Shown here: piece after piece, positions 25,201-37,800 of the stretch
Layout: the number at the start of each line of letters is the position of its first letter
Position numbering within the stretch: the first letter of the stretch is position 1
From: Buxus sempervirens
Lineage: Eukaryota; Streptophyta; Magnoliopsida; Buxales; Buxaceae
Length of the DNA stretch: 64,000 nucleotides
Direction of reading: 5' to 3'
Assembly (NCBI GenBank): GCA_947561395.2
Contig: OX387185.1
Coordinates: 45,642,602-45,706,601 of the forward strand
Position numbers and translations under genes: made by a program
The notes under the pieces: model-generated
Databases searched by the model: none
Seen by the model: the letters and a program-made list of their open reading frames with translations, nothing else
Told to the model about the DNA's origin: nothing

Positions 25201-25480
25201 ATGCCTTTCAAGCCTTTTCGCTGCTGACGATACAGCACAACCTCTGCTACAAGTGAGCCTCTTGCAGCTGTCTCACTTGGAAATCTTCTTGTCGCACCAT
25301 CAAAGTAAAGTATAATAAAAAGGACCTTCGAACAAACCAAACCTCCTTATAAGAAGTGGACTTATTATTCTATGCCTATAAGACGACTTCATAATGTCTT
25401 CTAATGAAGTCCAAGATGGTCTGAACTTGAAATATGACTACATTTCAACTCTTCCAAATAGCCCAGAGTAATTAACACAA
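25200..25480 (-). mobile_element. LINE RNase H remnant
   Basis: Read on the minus strand, one frame gives LLWAIWKS followed by a stop, then QVQTILDFIRRHYEVV. Another frame gives YFDGATRRFPSETAARGSL. These match the linker and the first catalytic strand (FDGA) of LINE RNase H domains. Frameshifts and stops show it is dead. Confidence 0.55.
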
Positions 25481-25552
25481 GCTGCACCTCTATTCTCTGA
25501 CTTTATATGAATTCTCTTATTCAAAGTTCCAAAATTGGTTTGACGATAATTA

Positions 25553-25661
25553 CTAAAATGGCATTACAATACTATTATAGAACGCCTAAGACCTTCTTTT
25601 CTTGCTAAAATGGCTTTACAACTATACTATTATAGAACGCCAAAGACCACCTTTTCTTTTA
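25553..25661. repeat. Imperfect tandem repeat, unit about 55 bp
   Basis: Two adjacent copies share CTAAAATGGCnTTACAA, ACTATTATAGAACGCC and AAGACC...TTTTCTT. They differ by a few substitutions and small indels. Confidence 0.7.
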
Positions 25662-25826
25662 TACCTGTCTGTTAATGTCACATGAATGACTTGCTAACTA
25701 CCTAACATCGTATACCCAAAATACTCTCTCTCTTTTTTAATTTGCTACGCACATAGCGCGTACACTCCCTTAGTTATATAGAAAAGGAAATGACAATGAC
25801 TCTTCAAGTTGTATTAGTGGGTAGTC

Positions 25827-26332
25827 TAGGGCTGTCAATGGGTTGGATCCTGGTCCGATTACCGTCCAGTTTCAATTAAATTTATCTATAATTTAATCGA
25901 ATCTTTATCCAAATAAATGTTCGGCTGATCAAATACAGATCCAAAGATTAGATCTATATAATAATCGGATTCGGATTCGGATTCGAATCTTACTATATCC
26001 ATCCAATAAAAATCCGAATCCGATTAAATTTAAAGTATAATTGAAATTTTTAGAATTTTTATAAAATAAATAGGCTAACATACTATATAAGTAAATAGGT
26101 TGACATACTATATGTGAAAGTAATAGATTTAAAAAAGGCAAATTTAATTGGATTTTTTACCAGATTCATATATTTAGTTGGATTCGAATTTTAATTGGAT
26201 TAGGATTCGGATACGGATTTTATTACCATATTCGGATTCCGTAACAAATATGAAGGATCCGTCGAATATTTAATCGGATTCAGATTCGAATCTGGGTGGA
26301 TCTGGTTTGAATCAAACTCGCTTACACCCCTA
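25827..26332. mobile_element. hAT-like MITE (TAGGGCTGTCAATGGG family)
   Basis: The element begins TAGGGCTGTCAATGGGTTGG and ends TTACACCCCTA. Flanks GTGGGTAGTC and GTGGGTACTG look like a diverged target duplication. The core is full of GGATTCGGATTCG words, as in the element at 33599. It has no coding capacity. Confidence 0.6.
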
Positions 26333-26861
26333 GTGGGTACTGTGCAAAACCATATGAAAACAACCATTAGTAATTGTCTAGGGTATAAAAATCCTTATAA
26401 AATTCAAAAGATAATTATAGAAGAAAATATCAGGTGAGAATCTTTAATTTCCCTTTTACAAAATGTTTTACCAAAGCCAAGCTTTTTTATTTTTTATTTC
26501 TCATTTTATATTTATTTATTTCCGTAATTATCTTTTGAGGTAAAATCTGAAATAACGAAGTGGATCTACATACTCTTAATTTTTGATACATGGAGTAATG
26601 ACTTGCCCATTTCAATAGCTTCCACGCGATATATATTCACATTTTCATCCTATGTATGTTCTATTAATAGTTATAGTAAAGCATTAATTTTTCCAAAAAA
26701 CCCAATAATATTCTTAAAAGTTTTTTATAAGAAAAAAAATTCGACTTGGGATAAGCCTTTTTGTCACATGAAATATGTTTGTAGAACCAAATTTTGATAA
26801 GCAAATTAGCGTCAACATTGAATTACATGTGTAAGACTTTTACACTTTGGAGAATTTTGCC

Positions 26862-26962
26862 AAATAACCTTGAAACTTTGGCTTCAATTAGAATAATATG
26901 GAAAAGATTAGCATGGCCCTAGTGTAAGGTATGGTGTACACAAATTAAAGTTTGCTATTTCG
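26862..26962 (+). pseudogene. U6 snRNA pseudogene
   Basis: The stretch holds GAAAAGATTAGCATGGCCCT, then AGTGTAAGG and TGTACACAAATT. These correspond to the conserved core of plant U6 (AGAGAAGATTAGCATGGCCC ... GCGCAAGGATGACACGCACAAAT). The 5' stem-loop is not preserved and the core has many substitutions. No USE/TATA promoter pair was seen at the expected spacing. Confidence 0.75.
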
Positions 26963-27353
26963 GTTTCGTTTGGTATTTTGTCCATTCGCTAAGATGAAAT
27001 TTTGACAACGTTGATTCAAAAAACAATACCGAGTAGTGTAAAATGGTGAAAATTCTTGATTTGGGCAAAATTTCATTCAATTTTAACTAATTTTTGTTCG
27101 ATTTGGATGAGATTTCAAATGTCTCGGCCTTTTAAATGATAAAAAAAATAATAAAAAACCTTTTTTATAGAAAAATTTGCATTTTACCTATTTTCCTTTT
27201 TTTTTTTTTGGGAAACTCAAAGTATTTGGGCTCATTTATGCTCAACTGACTAATCCCTCGTGGCAATGCAAAGCCTATATATTACTTTGTTTTATTTGGA
27301 TTGCACCAACCATCTCACTCAATTTGAAATGAAAGCTAGATAACGGAATGAAA

Positions 27354-27571
27354 TGAAAGCTAGATAACGGAATGAAATCGTCTGCATTTAAATACTGAAT
27401 TGTTCCCTGCTTTTGAAGTGGATGCTTCCAAGTGGAGCATCCCAGGGCAGGTGCTTTTTTACCTTTTTTCTAAATGTTTTATATGGGACCCACTTGAAAA
27501 ACCCTTACCGTGGGATGCTCTACATCAAAGGCAGGAAACAAATTAGTCAAACATTACATACGATTTGCTTC
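27354..27571. mobile_element. MITE related to the long-TIR MITE at 23984
   Basis: The left end GAATGAAATCGTCTGC and the inner arms (TTGTTCCCTGC, GGAGCATCCCA against GGGATGCTCTAC, GGCAGGAAACAAATT) form an imperfect hairpin resembling the 23984 element. It is preceded by a short tandem repeat of ATGAAAGCTAGATAACGGA at about 27328-27375. Confidence 0.5.
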
Positions 27572-29657
27572 CCTGTATAACCATCATGAAATATCACGAG
27601 AGGGTGTCCGGAGCAAAATTGGCATGCCGCCAAAAATGTTCCAAAATTTTCTTCAAGTGACTTCTTGAAAGGCAATAATAATAATAATAATATAATGTTA
27701 GGTGGAAGTATTTTAGATGAGAGGAGTCAACGTGAATTGTGACTAAAATAGAGGGCACCTGCATAATTATCAGAAAAATATAGAAAATTCATCTAAAAAG
27801 ACTTTATTAGCCTTGAATATCAGTAAAAATAACAGATTTAGCCTATCCTCTTTTGTCCTTTACCCATCCGAGCACATGCTCCAAATCGACAAGGTAATCC
27901 TACAATGTAGCGTCAATATAGATTCAACGGTGCCCTTTCTCTCCAAAAGGGTTTACATCTCTCCGGATAGTCTACAGTAAAAGGTGGGACCCATCCTTTA
28001 AGTCATGATACTGGAATCACATATAAGGCGACGTTGTATTGTAAAAAAACCTCAACCGGAGATCATATTGCCAGCAAAGCGGTGACGCAAGGCGTGGAAA
28101 TATCTGGAGGAGACAGCTAAGCCGGCCCCAATACCGGGCGTGATTTTCTAAAAACAGGAGAAGAAAAATAATATTTTAAGTGCAAGTTGGACGGGTCCGT
28201 GTCCGTCGTTCAAACTGGTCCTCCGGACATAAAGCCAACGGGTACTGACTTGGCATTCACGTGACCTCTCACGTCCGGTCGTCTACTTTCCCCAGTCAAA
28301 GATTTATTCCCGCCAAAGATTTATTCCCGCATCTTCCGAAAAAGATCCACCGCCCACGTCATTATCGTCATCTTGGTTGTTTGGATATGGACGCCGAGTA
28401 GGACTGTCCATATCCGGGTCCGAGTATATGCCAGCGGGACCCGCTTGGGTTGAGATTTAAATGGCCCGTTAAGATATCAAGTTTTCCTACGGTATCTTAA
28501 GCAAAAGCTTATTAAAAAACAGAACGTGAACATAATAATGCCAAAAGGTACCACTATTAACTTTGTTTTTATAGATAATATAACATGCTAATGCAAAAGA
28601 AGTTAAATTAAATTTTAATTCTCTAGAAAATAATATCATTATATTTTAGAAAAAATGATTACCCATTTATTAAAAAGTAGAAATAATTAAAATTTTCAAA
28701 AATAACTAATTAATCTCTACATAATATTTATGTGTTGACATAGTTTGAATATATGAGAATTTATAAACATAGGAAAGTAATTGGATGAAATTTTATTAAT
28801 ATAGGAAACATATATATCGTCATTAATAAAATCCTATAGTTATGTGTGGAAATAGATTGAATCCGCTTTATATAGTGTAAGAAACTTTATGTGGGTACAT
28901 CATCATAATACATGAGAATTTTATTTTTTGGTTAATAGGATAGAATTTTATTAGTGTAGTTAAAATAATAGGATTTAAAATAGGTAATTATAACTTAATT
29001 GAATAAAAAAAACGTGAATGGCAAACCTCATGATATTGTCAAGCTGGAATTTTGAGGGTTTGCTTTAGATAATACTAGCAAATTGCATGTATATGTAGAA
29101 AATAAGGGAGGGAAAGAATTGTAAAACCGCTCAAGTTCGGTTTTCAAGGAATTAGGCAATTATAACTATTATACCTCTTTATTAAACAATCTTAAAAATG
29201 ATTTGTAAGGGTTTTTTTTAAGAAATGTGCACGTTAAGATTGGCACGATTCCCAAGAAGCCTCTTCTCATTATATATAATATCGATATCGATTATAGATA
29301 TGTAACTTATAATTTTTAAAATTATCATTAAAAATAGTAAATAGTTTGGGAATTAATATAGAAAATGAATTGCTTTTAAAAATGAGAAAACAAACTCTAA
29401 AATCATTCTCAACACGCAATGCACATTTACAATGGCTAATTTTATGCTTTAACATCTTCAACCCAACTCACCCAGTTATGAACCTAATAGGACTAGGAAT
29501 GGGATTGGTTTAGCTAAACGCTTTACTGGTGCGGCTTAGGTTTGTCCAAACCTGCCCTATTGCCAATTGGTTTTACAACATAAACATACCCACCTTGAAC
29601 CTCTTACCCATAAGCCATCAACCCAATATCCATTTCTTGGGCTAGGCAAATAATACC
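27572..29657. other. Intergenic with a GC-richer island
   Basis: The stretch at 28050-28450 is clearly more GC-rich than its surroundings. It contains a CACGTGACC G-box-like word and a direct repeat of CAAAGATTTATTCCCGC. No open frame follows on either strand. The rest is AT-rich with no recognised feature. Confidence 0.45.
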
Positions 29658-30560
29658 TGTTGTATTTTATTGGTTTTTTAAGGGCTCAAAATTTCCTCTT
29701 GGTGTTTGTCCTTTTAGTGCTTTATCTCTTGTGGGATGAATAGTCCCATATTGGAAGTTTATGAGAACTTTCAAGAGTTTATATTGAATAGTGGGAATTA
29801 AAGGGGTGCAACCCCTAAAGTGAGACATTGTTTCTTGTTGTCGGGGTTTCTTTAAATCGCGCGCGCCACCGGCGCCATCCATCCGGTCGGTCGTGGTGTG
29901 TATAATGATGTTATCTTTTTTGTTGAATCTTAATCGTTTTATTTTACATTTTGTAACCGTTGGGTTTGTTTTCTAAAACGTTTTGTAACCGTTGGGTTTT
30001 CTAACCGTTGGATTAAAACGTTAATTATTCTTAATTAATATTTTAATCATATGAACGTATGCCTCTGAAAGGAGATTAGGGTTTTGGGTATCTACAAAAT
30101 ACTGAGAATACAGCCTCCCTCTATTGGACGTCTATATTGTTTTTCTTCTGTTCAAGTGACACTGCATAAGGGTTCGTTTTTAGTCCAGTATTTCTGTGCG
30201 GATTACTGGAGAGACTTTTGGTCGTTGAATGTTGGAAGCTACAGCGTCAAGCAACCCGTCGCACTGAAGAATCATTCTACAGAGGGCGCTTAAGGCTTTA
30301 AGTACAGAGATTAGATAATCTCGCCTTGACCTGCAATCTAATCCTCCGATCTAATAAGTTCTTCATCTTTATTTTAATTTCTTTTCTGTGAGTCTGTTTG
30401 CAACCTGTCTGTTTCAAAACCCTGCTATTGTTTCATTCTCCTCATAAATCCGAATTGTGTTCCCTGATTTCCTAATTTGTTCAATCTGATTTTCTGGTTA
30501 GATTTCTGCTGTATATTATTGTGTTTACAGAACAGTTTATCATCGATACTTTTAACAACA
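29658..30560 (+). mobile_element. Solo LTR (Copia-like), 903 bp, with 5-bp target duplication
   Basis: The LTR starts TGTTGTATTTTATTGG and ends TTTTAACAACA, with TGTTGT/ACAACA inverted termini. ATACC flanks it on both sides (29653-29657 and 30561-30565). No primer-binding site, gag-pol or second LTR is present, so it is a solo LTR left by recombination between LTRs. Inside are short AACCGTTGGGTTT repeats and a small GC-rich patch near 29855. Strand is a guess from the order of promoter-like and T-rich parts. It ends 282 bp beyond the stop codon of the plastid protein gene. Confidence 0.8.
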
Positions 30561-30846
30561 ATACCTATTACCTGAACAAAAAACCAATAATGGACCTCCC
30601 AAGATCCTCAAAAAATTCATCAAATGGTTGGTGAGTCAAAATATTCAGAATTTTATAAATTGCAGAGCTTATTTAGAAAAAGAAAACTCATCCTGTGTCA
30701 ATGATGCAGTCAACAAAACATGAAAGGAAAAAAGGCATATACAACCTATACACAGCATTCTTATGTGGTAAATGCAAACATTAAAAACCTCGACTTGAAA
30801 CTATGCTGATCATCCATAAGGCCTGTTCGGGTTCAAGTTGGATCAG

Positions 30847-33280
30847 CTATTCCAAACTAGGTGCCTCCTCAGTTGGGTTCGCCTCAAAAATATCAGACGT
30901 CGATCCCTCTGGCTCTTCTAAGAGTTCTTGAGATTGAATTGATTCCTTGTACGCAGGTGTCTGCTTGAAATCTGTTGCTCCTTCATTGTAAGTGACCACA
31001 GCAATTCCACATGCAATTAACTGGGATAAGAGTATGAAATGAACCCCATATCAGATATAAAACTTGCTATTTCAAATGCAAATTGCTGAACTAGAACCCA
31101 AACATATGCTGCCATCTCAGAGTTCAAATCTACATACAAGATCTACAAGCTAAAGTAAGAACATGTATACAATGAATTTTTTCAATTTTTTTTGGGATGT
31201 CAACTCAGCTGGCAGTTGATGTCAAAAGTAGCCCCATCCATCGCATATACATATATGTGTGAGTGGGTGGTGAGTGGATAGGTGCATTAATCATATTTTT
31301 AGTGCAAATTTACTTTGATCCTGGTTAGATATCTGAATCCAAAATCACTACTAGATCCATTGTTACCTAATTGGATATAAATCATGACATGATCCATCGA
31401 AAGGCCTACGAAAGATCACTAAGAAGGATAATTATGGGTTGATTATCACAAAATGACACTTAAAAACTGGGGAATCCAGATGGCAAGAAGACGATAATGG
31501 CATGGGAGGCCAACAGTGCTGTTCATAAAAGACTAGTCTCTACTAACAAATGGTAAAAAAGAAAGGCCCAGTTTTTTATTATGAGGGTAACATAACTAGA
31601 ACAATCAATTACATCATGAATTATAAGAGGAGGTTGAACTAATATACACAAACAGAAGAAGAGAAAAGGGAAATAAAATGTAAATTCAAATGCAAAATAG
31701 TTGCTTATGAGACTACAAAAGTTCCAACAGGGACAGGATTACTATAAATGGAATATCAAGTTTACATCATCAGATAGAAAGTAAACCATTTTTCTGCAGA
31801 AGAATGATTTACACAGGGCCAGAACAAAGACCCAAAAAAATAAATAAATAAATAAAGATTCGGGTGGTTGACATTTAACAGTCAAATTTTGAAGTATAAC
31901 TGTACCATGGGATGGCAAGTATATCATGGTTGTGTTCCAATAGGGGCATGGTATTGGCAAAAGAAAGTGAGTGAACTAATTACAGACTTAGATCATGGCA
32001 GGCAACTTGATAAATCATTTACACTGATCACCTGAACTAGAGTTGATGAATTGACAAGATATGGTCAGGAAAGACAGATCTTGGATCTCTAGACTCTGCT
32101 ATAAGTGTATTATCTGTTGAAGAGAAAAGAGATGTTATTTTCGTTTATTGTTTGATTAAGTATCTGGTTCAAGATTAAATGATTACTGAAGCATAAAATA
32201 TAACATGATTACACACGTAATTCTAAAAATATTATTGCACATATTTAATTTTTCTTGATGGCCTTCAATAGATAAGAAACAGAACTTCTCTTGACAAAGA
32301 ACCCATTAATCAATTTCATCAATGCCATAAGGTCCCCAGTTGGACAATAGCTTATCCAGTTAAATTTCTTCCTCTTTTGTAGGTAATATAGGTCAAACTT
32401 ATCAGCTTAAGGTTAGACCAAATAGCTTATCCAGTTAAATTACAATGTGAGTGAATCCATGACTTTCTATTCTCCCCAAGATCACTGCTAGTAAAACTCA
32501 GCTTCTAGCATTAATATATTCGAAATTCGTTAGTCAATAGGTTCATTCAGAAGCTTATTTGAAAATTTTGTCAACAAAATTCAGGCCAATTCAGTAAAAT
32601 CATTTTAATTGCAACACTAACAATTCTAGTTTTCCCAGCATCACTACTAATAAAACTCGGCTTCTAGCTTCGTTACTCAATTAGGTTCATTCAGAAGCTT
32701 ATTTGACAATTTTGTCAACAAAATTCAGGCCAATTCAGTAGAATCATTGTAATTGCAACACTAAGTATTTTACAGTTTAGTTCTACCATAAATGATCAGA
32801 TACCTACAATAAAAAAAAAGAATAGATGGAGTTTGAAGACATATAAAATTAGGTAGTGAAGAAGAATACCGCAAACACAATACCGAAAGCCCACATATAC
32901 TGAACGAAGAAGCCAAAAGCATTCCATTGGGGCCCCTCCCAAAAATCCGGCTTGTCGCCGGGAAGCTCCGGCAAGAAATAGTCGTCGTCTACATCTGCAC
33001 CGACATCGGAAACAGCATCCGCGTTATTCTCAAGATCCTTTTGAATCTCCTCTTTTTCTGATTCTTTGGTGGTGGTGAGACCAGCAACGGATCTCTTGTT
33101 CTTGCTATCAAACTTTCCCGTTCGGGAAGAAACCTTTCTGGAACTAACTATGAGAGCTGTTCTCTTCCTAAAAGAAAGAGACGAATTGGTTGAAGGAAGC
33201 AGCTTTTGACGCCGAAGAGAGTGGTGGATGGATCTGCTGCTGCATACAACACTCCCACCACTGCCGATGCACAGAGCCAT
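30847..33280 (-). CDS. Small plastid membrane protein of unknown function, 194 aa
   Basis: Two exons (32870-33280 and 30847-31020) join in phase 0 across a 1.85-kb intron. The N-terminal 60 residues are serine/arginine-rich and poor in acidic residues (MALCIGSGGSVVCSSRSIHH), as in chloroplast transit peptides. An acidic stretch follows, then the most distinctive block PELPGDKPDFWEGPQWNAFG. A hydrophobic segment formed across the splice (FVQYMWAFGIVFA plus LIACGIAVVTY, about residues 125-148) is probably one transmembrane helix. The tail is acidic and ends EEAPSLE. I recall this as a conserved plant chloroplast protein (possibly At1g18060-like) without an assigned role; location in thylakoid or envelope is inference. 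Confidence 0.8.
32480..32765. repeat. Diverged direct repeat of about 140 bp in the plastid-protein intron
   Basis: Two copies (about 32480-32620 and 32640-32765) share words such as GGTTCATTCAGAAGCTTATT and AATTTTGTCAACAAAATTCA. They differ by scattered substitutions and one gap. Confidence 0.75.
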
Positions 33281-33598
33281 GGATAGACGATGGCTTCGCT
33301 TGCAATCCGGATTAATGGCCTCTCCTTTCGAGGAAGGATAAGAGCTTCTCTCTCTCCGTATCCGTTTAATCTTGAACCGGATTAACTTAGCCGTCCGGTT
33401 CGGTTCAACTGATTACTTGAGTGCTTTCTTAACCCAATTGTTTTATATTTTATTTTATTTTATAGATTCATCACCTTTTTTTTTAATTATTTCCCATCAA
33501 CTATATATATATTTATATATAATATGGAATCAAATGGCTAAAATCTGTTGTTGAAGCAAATTTTTTTTTAAGATTATTGGTTTTTCTAGTGGCATGGC
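33281..33598. promoter_or_regulatory. Upstream region of the plastid protein gene
   Basis: The CT-rich leader around 33345-33360 and AT-rich DNA beyond fit a plant promoter. No specific element was assigned. Confidence 0.35.
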
Positions 33599-34092
33599 CT
33601 AGGACTGTCAATGGGTTGGATCATGACCCGTTTACCACCTATTTTCCGATTAAATAATTCGATTTAATCAGATTTTTTACTGTTTAAACATCTGTTGGGT
33701 CGGATTCGGATTTGAAAATCTGATCCGTTTATAATTGTATCACGACCATATCTGCCCAATCCGAGTCCAATTAAATTATATATATGTTTATAATTTTTAA
33801 GGATGCTTAAGTAATTTTAATATTCTTCTTTTAAAATAATATATATATCATCTTAAATATGAACCTAAGATATATATTTTAAGATTATTTGAAGTATTAT
33901 CCAATATAATTATGGTAAACAAAGTCTATTTAATTGGATTTTTTAAATTCAAACATTTTATCGGATAATTGGATTCAGATACGGTTCTATAACTATATTC
34001 GGATTCGGATTCAGTAACAAGTACAAAGGATCCATCGGATATTCGGACCGAATCCACTAAGGTCCGAATCCAACCTATTTACACCCCTAACT
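33599..34092. mobile_element. hAT-like MITE (TAGGACTGTCAATGGG family)
   Basis: It runs from TAGGACTGTCAATGGGTTGG to CCTATTTACACCCCTA and is built of GGATTCGGAT-type words like the 25827 copy. I could not find a clean target duplication. Confidence 0.55.
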
Positions 34093-34871
34093 AGCATCTA
34101 TAGCTACATCCGTACTCATTTTTGAAAGGAAAACTTTTGAATCTAGAGCTGGGGGACTGTTAATGGGTTCCTAAGCATCAGACCCGTAGATTTTGCCCAT
34201 AGAGAAATTTATAATTAATTTGACTAATGCAAATAATTGGTACTTTAATGGTATTTATTGCACAATTTCTGAATAGTTTATACATTCTATTAAAGAGTTT
34301 CAGAAATAAAAATAAAAATAAAAATCAGCATACAATATGTTTTAAGTTCACTAGAAAAATTAGATAATTTTCACAATTGAATGTGAGGACTGCAACTGTG
34401 CATTTAATGTATGTATCACCAGCTTAATTAAACCAAGGAAACATCAGTGTTTCACATCACAACTGTGCTGGGAGAAAGGCGTTACAGTTAATCTGAAAAT
34501 TGGAGTGGAAACAATACACATATATGGCCTGAGACACCATTTTTTCTCTAAGCAGATCATTTCAAAATTCTCTGTGAATGATGCATGATACTTCACCTGA
34601 CATATATCTAGAAAATGTTTTGCAACAAATAATCCTCTCAACTTCACTGTAATCAGGAAATGGAATAACAAAATTAACAAATTACATGGCAAAGTAAAAA
34701 AGAACTCTAAAAAAAATGAGGAAGAGGAGCATGAAAATGATCTGTTCTACAGTCAAAGTGGCCATGGATGATCTTTCTTTCGTTGCATGTAAAAACTGCA
34801 AACAAAAATACAATGAACTTCACTGCTGCCCAAACAAGTTGTGGACAATTGAACCCTTCCCACAGATCATG

Positions 34872-37800
34872 TTACCAGTCCAGTCTGATATTTCTAGAGA
34901 TGTAAAGATTATCAATGTACTCTATAATTGGAAGTGAGGCCTTGATATACCTTCTCATTTCCTTCTCTACTGAGTGATCTGCAATAACAATGAAGCAATT
35001 GAGGTCTCGTGGAGTTTGGAAATTAATAAATCTTCAAAAAGTTCAGAGAAAAATAAATCAATCAAGAAGAAACCATGTAAATAGGATCCTAAAGGATTTA
35101 AATATGAGGTTGTAGAATAGGGTGAAAGAAGATAACCACATAACACTATAGAAAAAAGGATAAAAATATTCATAAAAGAGGATGAAAATAGGAAATTGAG
35201 TAATTTTAGAGAAAACCGTATAGGCTTTGAGTCTTGTACCTAGATGTCAGAGGATAAATTTCTGTTGGCATCAGTGACTTACCCATCAAATGAATCAACA
35301 TCAATATATGTCTAAAAGTCTTAAAGTCACTTGTGCACAGCTACCAACCAAAATGATTCTGTTATCACACATAGCTTCAATGCCTGGTCTATATTTCTGG
35401 GTTTGTAGGGTGGAAAAAAAAGGAGGAAATTTTAATCTTGCTTTTCTTCACATTAGAAATCAGATAATGTAAACCAAATTTCTAAATATTATCCTTAACC
35501 TACAAAAAGAATATGTATGACACAAGGAAATGCCACAGCATAACCAGTAACCACTAACTCCATGGATAAATGTACATATAGTGTGTTATAAAAATATGAA
35601 GGTAAACAGTTTAATTGTGTAGTGAAAATGATTGATTACCAAAAAAAAAAAGTGTAGTGAAACGATCCGAAAATCCCAACAACTAAAACCTAGAAATAGT
35701 AGCTGCAGTCGATCAGAAAATAGTAGCCCAGATAAACCAACTTTCTCAGAAAAACTGCAGACAGTAATTGAAATAAGTAGATATTGGAGAAGACTTAGCA
35801 TGACCAAGGCGAAGAAATGATCTATGCTTAGAGCCTTAAACGCCACATATTGGATGATATCCTCAGTGCTTAGGGTCTTTGGCGATAGGCTTCAGAATTC
35901 AACAGTCATGGACCATGTCAGTAATCCACATAGAAATACTGGACGATTGCAAACCGCCTTTACTAGCAGCCCAACACAGCACGGCTCTAAGCATGGGCAC
36001 AAGAAAGGCATAGCACTAGCACGGATGAGAACCCTTTTCATCTCAAAATATGTTTCTATTGAGGTTATAATACACAAACCTATACAATACAATAATTGGT
36101 TCTAAACTATTGAGCTGTTTTATCATCTTAATATATAATGACACCAGTTTTATATTTGTATTATATAGTTAATAAAATATGCATTAATTGGGCCAGCACA
36201 GGAATGACACAAGCATGGCACAACTTACAACCATACCACAGGCTGTGCCATGCCCACATCTTGGAAGGCTGGCGCAGCATAGCACGGCATGATTAAATAA
36301 ATGGACTGGCATGGCATGGCATGATGGCACAGCTAGCACGGCATGATTAAATAAATGGACTGGCATGGCATGGCATGATGGCACAGCTAGCACGGCTTAA
36401 CCATGACTGGGCCGGCATAGCACGGCCCATTTGAGATCCCTAGCCTTTTGAGTGTCAATCGGATATGATGAAGAAATTGGCAGAAATTGAAAGAGGAAGA
36501 AGAAGAATAGTAAAAGGGTTTCCAAAGAATTAACAACAGTCTTGGGTTTTTGCAGATTCCAGTACTCTTCGACAAAAACAAAACCCCACTCAAATAAAAG
36601 AGGCACAAGTTGGATCGTTAAACAACAACTGTAAACAACACTAAAATAATGTTAAACAACAACAGTAAAATAACATAAACAACAATGTTAATCCAGAAAA
36701 ATTAGTAATTAAATAAATACTAATTTTATTAAAAATATATATAGGGCCAAAATCACGCATGCACTCACATGCCATGACTGACTGACAGGAAGGACGATGG
36801 TGGCGGCAGCACAAATGATTTAAAAGCATCCCTGAACACAACTACATTGGTCCACAGGTTCATTCCCTTTCAAGGCTTCATCCTATGGATTTTCACAAAT
36901 GCATTAAAGCACATAAGACATTTAGTGGTTTTCCAATGTAGGATTAAATAAGAAGGCACAAAAGAACACAAGAGAAGTTGAGGAGTCCCAATTTTGAGAC
37001 TTTCCCATACAACGCAGACAACATAGTGAACATCCAATGGTAACCCAAGTAATTTAATAGGAACATTCTGCCTTCTATAGCATCCAGTTTGGGAATGAGA
37101 TCCAGACAAGTAAAAGCAACCATTAAGAGGAATGAGCAATTGACTTTTCATATCTTTACTTGCCATCATACATACAGTATGATTTTAAGCCTTCTCCAGC
37201 TACAAATTACTAAGTCATAATAAATTTGATGAATTCAGAACTTCTAATGTGATTTTGTCTAGCTATAGCTGTTCTTTCAGATTTTGTCAAGCTATAGCTG
37301 TTCTTTCATGCATTTTTTTAAGTCCATCAACATATATTTATTTAATATACAAAAATTTTCTTTTGTAGAAATATACACATTTTTGGGCTTATCAAATTGT
37401 TGGGTTTTCCTGCATGGAAAAACTTCCAGCTACAATTCAAACTGAATGTCTAAAACTCACAAAGTAGCTCAATAAACTGGCACTTGTTCAGTCAAACTCA
37501 CCAGTTTCATTTAGTTTCAATATAAGTTGTTCTCTTGTTGGAAGCGCATACATTCCTGCAAAAACTGCTGTCCTGACTGCCCATGTGTGATATGGTGCAC
37601 AAACTTTAGCATATGCTGTAGAAGCTGCTTCTCTTAAGGAGTATTCACTGGGAGGGGCAGAAATTGAAAAACATCAGAATAAAAATAGAAACAGGAGGGA
37701 GAAAGAAAAACATATTGCAGTTAAATACTTCACGGCACTGCGTGTTTCCTAATAAACAAAACACGCAGAAGGAGAAAGTGATAAAATTTGTTATGTTCAA

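Noticed and set aside
33599-34092. 8-bp duplication for this hAT-like MITE
   Set aside because: Flanks CTAGTGGCAT and CTAGCATCTA share only part of their bases, so no duplication is claimed.
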